In this document: positions 8,442 to 16,503 of the stretch, piece by piece
How positions within the stretch are numbered: position 1 is the first letter of the stretch
Layout of the letters: each line of letters opens with the position of its first letter
NCBI RefSeq assembly: GCF_000292525.1
Contig: NZ_AEYF01000055.1
Location: 124,001-188,000, forward strand
Length of the DNA stretch: 64,000 nucleotides
Reading direction: 5' to 3'
Origin: Rhizobium sp. CCGE 510
GTDB taxonomy: Bacteria; Pseudomonadota; Alphaproteobacteria; Rhizobiales; Rhizobiaceae
The notes under the pieces: model-generated
The model's database searches: none
What the model was told of the DNA's origin: nothing
The model's input: only the letters and a program-made list of their open reading frames with translations
Program-made: the position numbers and the translations under genes

Positions 8442-8855
8442 ATGAAAAACCCAGCACGACGCAAGAAAAACCAAGCCCTGGCCGACGGCCGGCCGGAATT
8501 TCCATCCGCCGCGGATGGTCGCGGAAAGAAGACGGCCCGGCGAGGCGAAAACGAAATTGACCAGCAGAGCGGCGGTTCGCCGGCAGCCAGCCGCGAGGAG
8601 GAGATCCGCAGCAGGGCATATTCGCTCTGGGAGAAGGAAGGTAGACCAGAAGGCCAGGACCGGCATCACTGGACCCTGGCTGAGGATGAGCTTGATGCAC
8701 ACGAACTCGATGAACAGGTCGAAATCGACAATCCTCCAAATCTTGCGGCACTTCGAGAAGCCTCGCGGCAACATACCGATACCTTCCTCGTCAAAACCGA
8801 TCTCGAGGATGCCGATCAACGCGAAGCCTCCCCCGGTACGCGCGAGCAAAGTTGA
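8442..8855 (+). CDS. DUF2934-containing small protein
   Basis: A 137-residue very hydrophilic protein. The central part (EEEIRSRAYSLWEKEGRPEG followed by DRHHWTLAEDEL, about residues 48-80) matches the DUF2934 pattern common in soil proteobacteria. The N-terminus is basic and probably disordered. The ATG at 8442 has AGGAGA 6 nt upstream. The next gene, a small membrane protein, follows after 38 nt on the same strand. Molecular function is unknown; I suspect a stress or stationary-phase role from relatives but see no direct evidence. Confidence 0.7.
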   Translation: MKNPARRKKNQALADGRPEFPSAADGRGKKTARRGENEIDQQSGGSPAASREEEIRSRAYSLWEKEGRPEGQDRHHWTLAEDELDAHELDEQVEIDNPPNLAALREASRQHTDTFLVKTDLEDADQREASPGTREQS

Positions 8856-8893
8856 ATTTTCAGCCGATAGCTAATCTCAGGAAAGGTCTCGAT

Positions 8894-9145
8894 ATGGCCG
8901 ACAAACAAAACTTGAACGCCGGATTTACTGGAACGCCCGCCGAGCCGCCGGAGGGATTGACCAAAGCTGCGCGGTCGGCGGCCAATGGGGTGACGCGTGA
9001 GGTCTACGCCGTCGCCTCCGGCGTTAGGGATCACCCGCATACCGCAAGCGCATTGTTGCTCGGCACCGGCATTCTGGCCTTCGGCCTCGGCTACCTCCTC
9101 GGTCGATCATCGAACGAGAGTATGACAAGCCGCTATTGGCGATAG
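8894..9145 (+). CDS. Small single-pass membrane protein
   Basis: An 83-residue protein. The first 45 residues are hydrophilic (ADKQNLNAGFTGTP, then EVYAVASGVRDHPHTAS), followed by one Gly-rich membrane helix, ALLLGTGILAFGLGYLLG, and a short polar tail. This layout resembles small YqjD/ElaB- or CsbD-neighbour proteins, but I cannot assign a family. The ATG at 8894 is preceded by AGGAAAGG. Probably co-transcribed with the DUF2934 gene upstream. Confidence 0.55.
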   Translation: MADKQNLNAGFTGTPAEPPEGLTKAARSAANGVTREVYAVASGVRDHPHTASALLLGTGILAFGLGYLLGRSSNESMTSRYWR

Positions 9146-9637
9146 TGCTGGCATTCAATGAAGCGGCTCACCGGATCGAAGATCTGTAGCGAGCCCCATC
9201 GACCTCCCCGCACCTTTTGTCCGTCGGCCGTGGTGCTAGAATAGGATGTCGCGCGAAAACCGCCGAGATCTTTCGACACCAAGCACGATCGGCGGCGAAG
9301 TCCTATCAGCCGGGGCGTTTCAAAGCGGCGTATCGCGTCATCTGCGTTAATGCTTCGCAGCCCGCCCTCCGTGGGCATGACGTCGTGCTCGGCGATCCCA
9401 TATGCGAAAAAAATGCCTTTCGACGATCAAACCGTCGAACCAGACTTGCAGCTCAGACCTGCCAACTGTGAAGCTGGCCTTATGTCGCGCCTGCCATTTG
9501 ATAGAACCACGTCCATCCATAGATCCTGTTGCTGGAATACCACTAGGAATAAAGCCATAGATTGCACGCAATCCCCGGCTTGACAGCCGTGAGCGCGATC
9601 CTTAGCGAGACGGCATCAGCGTGGTCAGGATCGGCAA
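9146..9637. other. Gene-poor stretch with a possible decayed minus-strand ORF
   Basis: No intact gene is convincing here. On the minus strand two frames (9571 to about 9405, then about 9405 to 9133) join across a seven-T run near 9405-9411 into one continuous reading. That reading has rhizobial-looking codons (FDGLIVERHFF, then AYGIAEHDVMPTEGG). It may be a relic or a homopolymer miscall. I do not recognise the product. Confidence 0.2.
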
Positions 9638-10912
9638 GTGAAATACCTCAGACAACTGAAGATAGCGGTGCTTTATCCTGAAAACGGAACGGGAAGCGCA
9701 CTCGATCGCAACAACCGCATAGCGGTCTTTCTCTTTGCGATCCTTCCAGGACTTTCGCCGAACTTTAACTCATTCATCCTTCTCGCGTCGATGGTGTGGG
9801 GTATTTACTGTCTGGCGACGGGCCGGCTTGCCTTGAACCTGTCGAAATCCGACCGGCTGGTTACAATTGGAATGTCGATCTACCCGCTGGTGATGATTGC
9901 GAGCATATTCATCAATCCACCCTACTCCGAAGAACTGGACTGGATATTCCGGCTGCTGCCGTTCTTTTCGGTCTGGCTGATATTGCCGCGAATGCGCCAG
10001 TCTCCCGATGGCCGCCTCGTGCCGCTGTTTATCCTCAGCGCAGGTATCGGCATGATCATTACCTTTCTCTTCAGTCTGCTGCAGATCATGTTTCTGATGG
10101 AGAGGGCAGAGGCTGGGACTTCGAATGCAGCACTGCTGGGAGTGATAGGGGTTCTTTTCGGCGGCATAGCGCTTCTTAACGTTCAATCTCCGAAAAGCGT
10201 GGAGCAAAGAATTGCGATCTTGGGGTATGCGGCCGGCCTAGGCTGCGTACTGCTTTCCGGAACGCGCTCGGCCTGGCTGGTGATACCCATTCATATCGTC
10301 ATCTTTCTCTGGTATTTTCGCAAACACAGCTTCCATCTGAGTTTGCGCAGCCTTGCCATCACCGGCTCTTTGCTGTTTGCGGGACTTATCGCCCTCGGCA
10401 GCGGCCAAATCCTTCATCGCATCGAGGCGCTGCAGGAAAATATGGCATCGCTCGACCGCAGCGACGGCGGGGTCACGTCGCTCAGTGCACGGTTCGCTTT
10501 GTACAAAGGTGCCGTATCAGCAATCAGTAAAGACCCGCTGACTGGTTATGGCCCGCAAAACCGGATGGCTTCGGTGTTGGCAGAGCTGCCCGACAGCATA
10601 AGGCCGTATCTGACCTATTCGCATGTTCACAACGGTTTTCTCACCGCAGGAATCGACGCCGGTATTTTCGGCATTGCAGCACTTTCGCTGATGCTCGCGA
10701 CGCCTGTGATAGGCGCGTGGAGAAAGGAGGCCGGGCCGGGCCGGGATCTCGCCATTGCGCTCGCTCTCCTGCTCCTCAGCAGCTACGTCATAACCGGCAG
10801 CTTCGGCATCATGTTCAATCAGAAGGCTTTGGATCCGATCTTCGCCTATCTGGTCGCCCTTATTTGTGCGGATCGCGGCAGCACAGGCTTTACGCCCGTC
10901 GTTCGCAACTGA
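9638..10912 (+). CDS. O-antigen polymerase/ligase family membrane protein (Wzy/WaaL-like)
   Basis: A 424-residue integral membrane protein with about ten hydrophobic helices. The large loop at about residues 255-345 contains SARFALYKGAVSAISKDPLTGYG and YSHVHNGFLTAGIDAGIFG, the pattern of the Wzy_C/O-antigen ligase family (conserved Arg, His and Gly-Tyr-Gly). It starts with GTG at 9638, preceded by CAGGA 8 nt upstream. Convergent with the CapD-type gene across a hairpin-bearing repeat. Likely polymerises or transfers a lipid-linked polysaccharide in the inner membrane. Polymerase versus ligase cannot be told apart here. Confidence 0.8.
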   Translation: MKYLRQLKIAVLYPENGTGSALDRNNRIAVFLFAILPGLSPNFNSFILLASMVWGIYCLATGRLALNLSKSDRLVTIGMSIYPLVMIASIFINPPYSEELDWIFRLLPFFSVWLILPRMRQSPDGRLVPLFILSAGIGMIITFLFSLLQIMFLMERAEAGTSNAALLGVIGVLFGGIALLNVQSPKSVEQRIAILGYAAGLGCVLLSGTRSAWLVIPIHIVIFLWYFRKHSFHLSLRSLAITGSLLFAGLIALGSGQILHRIEALQENMASLDRSDGGVTSLSARFALYKGAVSAISKDPLTGYGPQNRMASVLAELPDSIRPYLTYSHVHNGFLTAGIDAGIFGIAALSLMLATPVIGAWRKEAGPGRDLAIALALLLLSSYVITGSFGIMFNQKALDPIFAYLVALICADRGSTGFTPVVRN

Positions 10913-10932
10913 CGTCTTGCATCTAGCCAGGA

Positions 10933-10996
10933 GAGCGAAAAGTGAGAGCGGTTTTCGGACGGCATCCTGCTCCACTATTAATTTAGAGCAGGATGA
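10933..10996. repeat. Dispersed intergenic repeat, copy B, with hairpin
   Basis: Related to the segment at 1173-1239. Here the right part forms a hairpin of CATCCTGCTC (10963-10972) and GAGCAGGATG (10986-10995) around an AT-rich 13-nt spacer. It lies between two convergent genes (polymerase and CapD-type), where it could end transcription from both sides. No transposase is linked to it. Confidence 0.5.
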
Positions 10997-11004
10997 ATGA
11001 CGTC

Positions 11005-12999
11005 TCAGGCGGCCGTATTGGTTTCGGCGCCGGTAAAAGCGAGATCCGAGACCTCGCCCGTTGACGAATAGCCGGAAACAAGCTCAGCCAATGTCGCACG
11101 CGCAGCGATCATATCGTTCCGATCCAATGCCGCATTGAGCGAGCTGAGCCTTCTCAAAAGCTCCGGCCAGAACAGGAAATCCTCACGCGCCTTCATAATC
11201 CGGGGATGCTGAGTTGTTTCCGGATTATCCCCGATCAGCAGTTCTTCATAAAGCTTCTCACCAGGCCTGAGACCAGTAACGGAAAGCTCGATATCCCCTT
11301 CGGGATTGGTCTCGTCGCGGACGGTCAAACCGGACAACTCCACCATCTTGCGAGCGAGATCTGCTATGCGAACGGGCTCGCCCATATCGAGGAGGAAAAC
11401 ATCGCCACCCTCGCCCATGGCGCCTGCCTGGATGACGAGCTGCGAGGCTTCCGAAATGGTCATGAAATAGCGGGTTATATCAGGATGTGTCAGCGTAACG
11501 GGGCCGCCTTCCTTGATCTGCTGCCTGAAAAGCGGCACGACGGATCCAGAGGAGCCGAGGACGTTGCCAAAGCGGACCATGGAAAAATTCGTTCGCATTC
11601 TGTCGGCCGATAGTTCTGCTGAGAGCGCCTGCAGAACCATCTCCGCCAGCCGCTTGCTGGCGCCCATCACATTTGTCGGGCGCACGGCCTTGTCCGTACT
11701 GATCAGCACGAAATTCGCCACGCCGCATTTACTCGCTGCGCGTGCCGTGACCAGCGTACCCATGACGTTGTTCTTAATGCCTTCCACGGCATTATGTTCG
11801 ACAAGGGGCACATGCTTGTAAGCGGCGGCGTGGTAGAGCGTCTGAGGTCGCCAGCTCTGCATGACATGCTCCATGCGATCCTGATCGCGGACGGAACAGA
11901 GGATTGGAACGATCTGCAGATTTTTATGTTCGTAGAGTTCGGCTAGCTTCTGCAATTCGGCATGAATATTATATAGCGCGAATTCGTTCTGATCGATGAG
12001 GATCAGGCTGGAAGGTCCATTGCGCAGGATCTGACGGCATAACTCGCCGCCGATCGACCCACCGGCGCCGGTGACCATCACCACCTTGTTGCGCATTGCC
12101 TTGTCCAGCAACTCTTGGCGCGGTGCGACCGCTTCCCTCCCCAGAAGATCTTCGATCTCCAGCTCACGGATATCGGAGACGGCGACACGTCCCTGGGCCA
12201 GCGCCGTGAGATCCGGCAACGTGCGGACATTCACCCTGGCTTTGCGGATATGCTCCAGGATCTCGTTGCGCCGCTGCCGCGACGCGGAGGGAAGAGCGAG
12301 AAGCACATTGTGCACGCTAAGGGCTTCGGCGAGCATCGGCAGATCCGACGGATCGTAGATCGGCAATCCGCCCATAATGCCGCCCTTGAGACGCGGATCG
12401 TCATCGAGATAGCCGACGACATTGAGTTCGGCATTGTTGCTCAAGGCGGCGGCCAATTGCCGCCCGGCGTTCCCTGCCCCGTAGATCAGCACCTTCGCGA
12501 CCGTATTCTTGTTGAGGATACGCTGGTAGGCGTCCCCAAGCCAATAACGGATACCCAGCCTCGACAGGCCGATGGCAATCAGCAGCAGGAAAGGCTGAAG
12601 AATACCGACGGTTCTCGGAACACCAGGCACGCTGAGCGCCGTAAATATCGTCATGAAGGCCAGGCCGTAGATCGCAATCGCCTTCAGGACGGCGATAAAC
12701 GCGGCCAAATTCGCATAGCGGAAGATCGCCCGATACATGCCCATGACGATGAAGATCGGCAGTGCCATGCACAAGGAAACCACGACCGGCAACCACTGTA
12801 CGCCGGTCAAAACCGTCCACTCGTTCAGGCGGAAGCAGTAGGCCAGCCAGATCGTCAGAACGCAAAAGCTGGAATCCACCAGCAAAGCCAGAGCGCGTTT
12901 GGCAACCCGCGGCATCGCCAGCAGAGGAGTGACGAGCGCTTGCATCGGCATCAAGAACCATGCTGAGCGCGACGTCTCAATGGGCGTATTGTCAGGCAT
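11005..12999 (-). CDS. Membrane-anchored nucleoside-diphosphate sugar epimerase/dehydratase (CapD/WbpM family)
   Basis: A 664-residue inner-membrane protein. Four hydrophobic helices fill about residues 30-160. A first Rossmann-like segment follows (VLIYGAGNAGRQLAAAL), then the SDR-type catalytic domain from about 305, with VTGAGGSIGGELCRQI as the NAD site. YHAAAYKHVPLVE and STDKAVRPTNVMGASKRLAE carry the Thr-Asp-Lys/Lys catalytic elements of large 4,6-dehydratases. It makes modified UDP-sugars for surface polysaccharide. The sugar transferase gene lies upstream on the same strand, so the two form a surface-glycan unit. The length is typical for the family. Confidence 0.9.
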   Translation of the reverse strand: MPDNTPIETSRSAWFLMPMQALVTPLLAMPRVAKRALALLVDSSFCVLTIWLAYCFRLNEWTVLTGVQWLPVVVSLCMALPIFIVMGMYRAIFRYANLAAFIAVLKAIAIYGLAFMTIFTALSVPGVPRTVGILQPFLLLIAIGLSRLGIRYWLGDAYQRILNKNTVAKVLIYGAGNAGRQLAAALSNNAELNVVGYLDDDPRLKGGIMGGLPIYDPSDLPMLAEALSVHNVLLALPSASRQRRNEILEHIRKARVNVRTLPDLTALAQGRVAVSDIRELEIEDLLGREAVAPRQELLDKAMRNKVVMVTGAGGSIGGELCRQILRNGPSSLILIDQNEFALYNIHAELQKLAELYEHKNLQIVPILCSVRDQDRMEHVMQSWRPQTLYHAAAYKHVPLVEHNAVEGIKNNVMGTLVTARAASKCGVANFVLISTDKAVRPTNVMGASKRLAEMVLQALSAELSADRMRTNFSMVRFGNVLGSSGSVVPLFRQQIKEGGPVTLTHPDITRYFMTISEASQLVIQAGAMGEGGDVFLLDMGEPVRIADLARKMVELSGLTVRDETNPEGDIELSVTGLRPGEKLYEELLIGDNPETTQHPRIMKAREDFLFWPELLRRLSSLNAALDRNDMIAARATLAELVSGYSSTGEVSDLAFTGAETNTAA

Positions 13000-13122
13000 T
13001 GCTAACCAGCGTCTCGTCGATCAATCGGACAAGCACCTTCTTGTCATTTTCTGCAACGAGCGCAACTGAAATAATCGGAAAGCAAAGTCTTCCGCACCGC
13101 ATATCTATCAGAAGTAGGTAAC

Positions 13123-13689
13123 TTAATGCCGTATTCCCTTTCGGCGGATAACCTTTCCTGCGGTCAGAAACAGGACGCGCATGTCGAAGCCGAATGAACG
13201 CCGCTCGATATATTCGACGTCGAATTTCACCTTCTCCGGAATCGGCAACTCGTCGCGGCCGTTGATCTGCGCCCACCCCGTCAATCCAGGCAGCAACTTG
13301 TCGACGCCGTGGGCCGTCCGCAATTCGATCAGATCATCCTGATTGTAGAGCGCTGGTCGGGGTCCGACGAAACTCATTTTCCCCTTGAGGATGCACCAGA
13401 GTTGCGGGAGTTCGTCGAGGCTGGATTTGCGCAAGAACGAGCCGATGGGTGTCAAAAACCGATCCGGGTTTTCGAGCAGATGCGTGGCAACCGTTGGTGT
13501 GTCGACGCGCATGCTGCGGAATTTCGGCATTAGGAAGATCTGATTGAAACGGCCGACACGTTTTGACCAATAGAGGATTGGTCCGGGCGAAGTAAGGCGA
13601 ACACAAAGAGCGACGATAAGGATCGGAACGAGCAGGATGATCGAAGCAATCAAAGCCAGGAAAAAATCCACCGCCCTTTTCAAACCCAT
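13123..13689 (-). CDS. Initiating sugar transferase (PglC-like monotopic phosphoglycosyl transferase)
   Basis: A 188-residue bacterial sugar transferase. One N-terminal re-entrant hydrophobic helix (FFLALIASIILLVPILIVAL) is followed by the catalytic region with SPGPILYWSKRVGR, PKFRSM, LRKSSLDELPQL containing the Asp-Glu dyad, and GPRP. It attaches a sugar-1-phosphate to undecaprenyl phosphate, the first step of glycan assembly. The short form without the extra N-terminal helices matches PglC/WcaJ-core enzymes. It is transcribed toward the CapD-type gene, with 123 nt between them. Confidence 0.88.
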   Translation of the reverse strand: MGLKRAVDFFLALIASIILLVPILIVALCVRLTSPGPILYWSKRVGRFNQIFLMPKFRSMRVDTPTVATHLLENPDRFLTPIGSFLRKSSLDELPQLWCILKGKMSFVGPRPALYNQDDLIELRTAHGVDKLLPGLTGWAQINGRDELPIPEKVKFDVEYIERRSFGFDMRVLFLTAGKVIRRKGIRH

Positions 13690-13968
13690 GCTCCGCAGCT
13701 CTCTTCAGTACCACCGGCGGTTCCCGCCACTTGCGCTATCGATTGCCGTATCGTCAAAAAGCATTTCGCGTCAACTGAAGGATATCGTATTCTCGCCGGC
13801 CCGGCTTGGTTTATCATTGGACCCGTTCCTTCCCTCACTCCGTAGAGCTGAGCATCCTTTAACTCTTTGATCCCAAAACGAGAAGCGTCCAATAAGAAGT
13901 AATCTCGGCCTTCATTTCCGTCACATTTCATTAACCATAGTCACACCGCACAGAGGATGAGCGAATCT

Positions 13969-15219
13969 TCATCCTGTCTTCCCTCTGATCGGCGAATTAG
14001 TACGGGCAAGCGCCATCAGCATCGGTCCGATGGCAAATTCCCCTTTTTCGGCGCGACGTGTCAGATCGCGCAGATAACCGCCGGCGGAGTTGATATGCCC
14101 CGCCCTTTCCAGGACGCAGGCCATGACGGTGGCGGCATTTTCAGCTCCCATGATCTCGCAAGCCTGCTCATAAGCCGACGGACTGACGCCAAGCATCGAC
14201 CGAACGACCACAGCCGCGGCCATCAGATCGCGCCACGTGCCGATCGCGCCCTGGGGGCCATAGGCCGCGATCTCCGGGCACGCCTGCAGCACCAGTCCCA
14301 GCGGGAAGGATTTGAGCGCAGCGTTGGCCGCGGAGGCCGCGTGTCCGCCCGAGACAGGCTCGTTCGTCCCCTCATCCTTCTGTAGGCGGGCTATCGGATC
14401 GGCCCGACCTGCCGATCGATCATCTGCCGTCGCGTCCTGCTTCGTTTCGAAGCTTGGTTCAAGTTCAGTAATGGATTGTGGATTTGAATTCTGTATGTGC
14501 CGCTCAGACTGTTGGGCATTGCCGCCAGAATTATGGGTTTTAACCTGCATTTCCAACTGATTGACGATCTCTTCGCGCAGCATCTCCAATTCGTCCAGCG
14601 TAGCAGTGATTTGTCGGGCGGACGGCGACCGTGGCAGTTGCTCGACCACATTGCGAAAATGTAGATGCACGGCGCTCCAATCGCCGGCAGCCCCCTCCTC
14701 CAACGCCATCTCGATCAGTTTGGCGACGTCGCGTCGGCAAAGCGTCAGACGTTCTCTCAGCCGCTGCAGGTGCAATCGATCCGCAACCACCTCCGCCGCC
14801 AGCCGTTCGATCTCCTCAGCACGCACGAGCAGCGGCGCCAGCGAAAAGCCGAATGCTTCCCGCAGCTCCCCACCCTGCTCCTTGCGGGCGTAACGCTTGC
14901 CGTTTGGACTATCCTTGCGGATCAGCAGCCCCGCCTCGATCAAGCTCGCCAGGTGCCGACGGATCGTCTGCTCCGCCATTCCGTGCGCGCGCAGGGAGAG
15001 CTGTGCATTGGAGGGAAACACGATGAGCCCGTTGTCTTCGGAGAGCTCCCCCTTGGGATAAAAGCTCAGCAAGGCGTTCAGGATGGCCAGCGCCCGGTCT
15101 GTAATGCCGAGCAACGGCCTGGCCTCGCATAGCGCGCGATAGAGTTTCCATTTATCAATTGATTGGCCGGGCTCGATTTTTCGAGCAGCTGCCTGGCTTG
15201 CTAACATGCCAAGCGTCAT
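13969..15219 (-). CDS. repC: Replication initiator RepC (leader out of frame)
   Basis: A 416-residue RepC, the essential initiator of repABC replicons. N-terminal replication/DNA-binding domain: MLASQAAARKIEPGQSIDKW, GITDRALAILNALLSFYPK and NAQLSLRAHGMAEQTIRRHLA. C-terminal domain: LVLQACPEIAAYGPQGAIGTWRDL. Family members usually begin with a leader ending TTPFGRRPM. Here the DNA for MESGNVTTP starts at 15258 but is out of frame with the body, and an in-frame TGA blocks extension of the body frame, so translation must begin at the internal ATG at 15219. The relatively AT-rich middle, near 14455-14550, is where such replicons place oriV; that is inference. Confidence 0.85.
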   Translation of the reverse strand: MTLGMLASQAAARKIEPGQSIDKWKLYRALCEARPLLGITDRALAILNALLSFYPKGELSEDNGLIVFPSNAQLSLRAHGMAEQTIRRHLASLIEAGLLIRKDSPNGKRYARKEQGGELREAFGFSLAPLLVRAEEIERLAAEVVADRLHLQRLRERLTLCRRDVAKLIEMALEEGAAGDWSAVHLHFRNVVEQLPRSPSARQITATLDELEMLREEIVNQLEMQVKTHNSGGNAQQSERHIQNSNPQSITELEPSFETKQDATADDRSAGRADPIARLQKDEGTNEPVSGGHAASAANAALKSFPLGLVLQACPEIAAYGPQGAIGTWRDLMAAAVVVRSMLGVSPSAYEQACEIMGAENAATVMACVLERAGHINSAGGYLRDLTRRAEKGEFAIGPMLMALARTNSPIRGKTG

Positions 15220-15352
15220 CGACCGCCGCCGAAGGCGTCGTCACATTTCCGCTTTCCATTTTCTTCGCCTTCTTCAAGGCAAAAGATCACAGCTCACCAA
15301 ATTCGGTGCCAAAGACTCTTGACTATGATTCGCGGAAATGTGATTCTCTGGT

Positions 15353-15406
15353 TGTCTAGATCAGAGAGGGCTTCCGCGACGGCAACGTTCGGGGGCCTTT
15401 TCTTTT
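15353..15406 (+). ncRNA. Candidate counter-transcribed RNA (ctRNA/incA) of the repABC cassette
   Basis: The repB-repC gap of repABC plasmids encodes a short antisense RNA that represses repC. On the strand opposite to repABC there is TTGACT (15319-15324), a 17-bp spacer and GATTCT (15342-15347) as a promoter-like pair. GC-rich self-complementary sequence and a T-rich run at 15398-15406 follow as a terminator. The predicted RNA is about 54 nt, the size expected. The stem has mismatches. No transcript data. Confidence 0.5.
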
Positions 15407-15408
15407 GC

Positions 15409-16461
15409 TTATCGATCTCCGTCCTTCGTCAAATCCTGTGTCTTCTCGAACGCCTCGTAAAGACGATCCAGATTGCTGGCGATATAGGCTCCAAAGGCTG
15501 ACGCCTTTTCCGCCTTCAGCGCGATGGTGAACTGTTTCCCGTCATCCTTGATCTTCGCCTTGACCACGCCGTCCTTGCGCTGCCAGGCGCGGGCTGCGGG
15601 CTGAAGCACCGCTAAGGACGGTGTCGATTGTTGCTTCCTGCTGATGAAGGCAACGAGCATATCGAAGCGGGCATCCGGCTCCGCCGTCTCGAATTCTGCC
15701 GACTTGCTGAACTCTATCGCCCGAGTAGAGAGGTTTTCGGTCTCGAATTTTACCGACAGATCGTGCCAGCGGTCACGGCCGGTAGTCTTTGCCGCACCGA
15801 TCGCGGTCAGGACTTCGGCTGGGATTCGCTTGGTGACGGACAGCATCTTGGAAACCGTCGTCTTGTCGACGCTGAGCGCCGACATGATTGTTTCCCTGTC
15901 GAAACCCAACGTGTCGAGCTTGTCGGCGAACATCGTCCTCTCGATGAAGGAGAGATCGGCGCGCGCCGAATTCTCCTGGCCCTGCGCGATGACATGGTCG
16001 CGGTCGTCAAGTTTCTTGACAACGGCACGGACAGGTCTACCGAGTTCTTTGGCGGCCCGGGCGCGACGGTGGCCGAAGGCGATCTGATATCGGCCATCTT
16101 TCTGCGGATGCGGGCGAACGAGAATCGGTGAATCCTGCCCTCGCAGGCGGATCGCCTCGACCAATTCACGAAACTGTTGGTCGGTATGCGCCAGCCGGTC
16201 CGTCACGAACGAATCTTCGATCAGGGCAGGGTCGAGATCAATCACCGTCTCACCGGTCGCCAGCTTCTCCTCGATGGCTTTGGCCGCGTCCGCCTTGGCC
16301 GCCAGTGCATCGATACTGCGCGTAACGGCACCGAGGGCGCCGATCCCCTTATAGGCGATCTGCTGTTTCTCGTTGCTGTGGAGCGGCTCATCTTCATTGT
16401 TTACCGCAGTAAACTTCTTGGAATCGTCCATCAGGCCGGAGAGTAGATTTTTACGCGCCAT
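15409..16461 (-). CDS. repB: Plasmid partitioning protein RepB (ParB family)
   Basis: A 350-residue centromere-binding protein. It starts with MARKNLLSGL, the usual RepB start. The ParB/Srx nuclease-like domain contains RPHPQKDGRYQIAFGHRRARAA. The helix-turn-helix region reads RETIMSALSVDKTTVSKML, and the C-terminal dimerisation tail follows. It is intact. It lies between repA and repC on the same strand. A parS-like site is embedded in its fifth to tenth percent (residues FTAVN), with a second copy just upstream. RepB would bind these and work with RepA in segregation. Confidence 0.93.
   Translation of the reverse strand: MARKNLLSGLMDDSKKFTAVNNEDEPLHSNEKQQIAYKGIGALGAVTRSIDALAAKADAAKAIEEKLATGETVIDLDPALIEDSFVTDRLAHTDQQFRELVEAIRLRGQDSPILVRPHPQKDGRYQIAFGHRRARAAKELGRPVRAVVKKLDDRDHVIAQGQENSARADLSFIERTMFADKLDTLGFDRETIMSALSVDKTTVSKMLSVTKRIPAEVLTAIGAAKTTGRDRWHDLSVKFETENLSTRAIEFSKSAEFETAEPDARFDMLVAFISRKQQSTPSLAVLQPAARAWQRKDGVVKAKIKDDGKQFTIALKAEKASAFGAYIASNLDRLYEAFEKTQDLTKDGDR
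16399..16414. other. parS: parS-like centromere site inside repB
   Basis: GTTTACCGCAGTAAAC fits the repABC parS pattern GTTNNCNGCNGNNAAC at every fixed position. It lies in the 5' part of repB and is identical to the site at 16481-16496. Two copies of one 16-mer within 100 bp support a real RepB-binding centromere. Confidence 0.8.
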
Positions 16462-16480
16462 CAGTCAGCTCCCCGCCGCG

Positions 16481-16496
16481 GTTTACCGCAGTAAAC
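16481..16496. other. parS: parS-like centromere site in the repA-repB gap
   Basis: An exact second copy of GTTTACCGCAGTAAAC, placed in the 42-nt gap between the repA stop (16504) and the repB start (16461). A location within or near the rep operon is usual for parS in this plasmid family. Confidence 0.82.
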
Positions 16497-16503
16497 TCCG
16501 CGT

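Noticed and set aside
12115..12966. Plus-strand frame of 283 codons
   Set aside because: Reverse reading of the CapD-type gene, rich in His, Gln and Arg.
12992..13276. Minus-strand frame of 94 codons at the start of the CapD-type gene
   Set aside because: Overlaps the 3' part of the sugar transferase gene in another frame and shows no family similarity.
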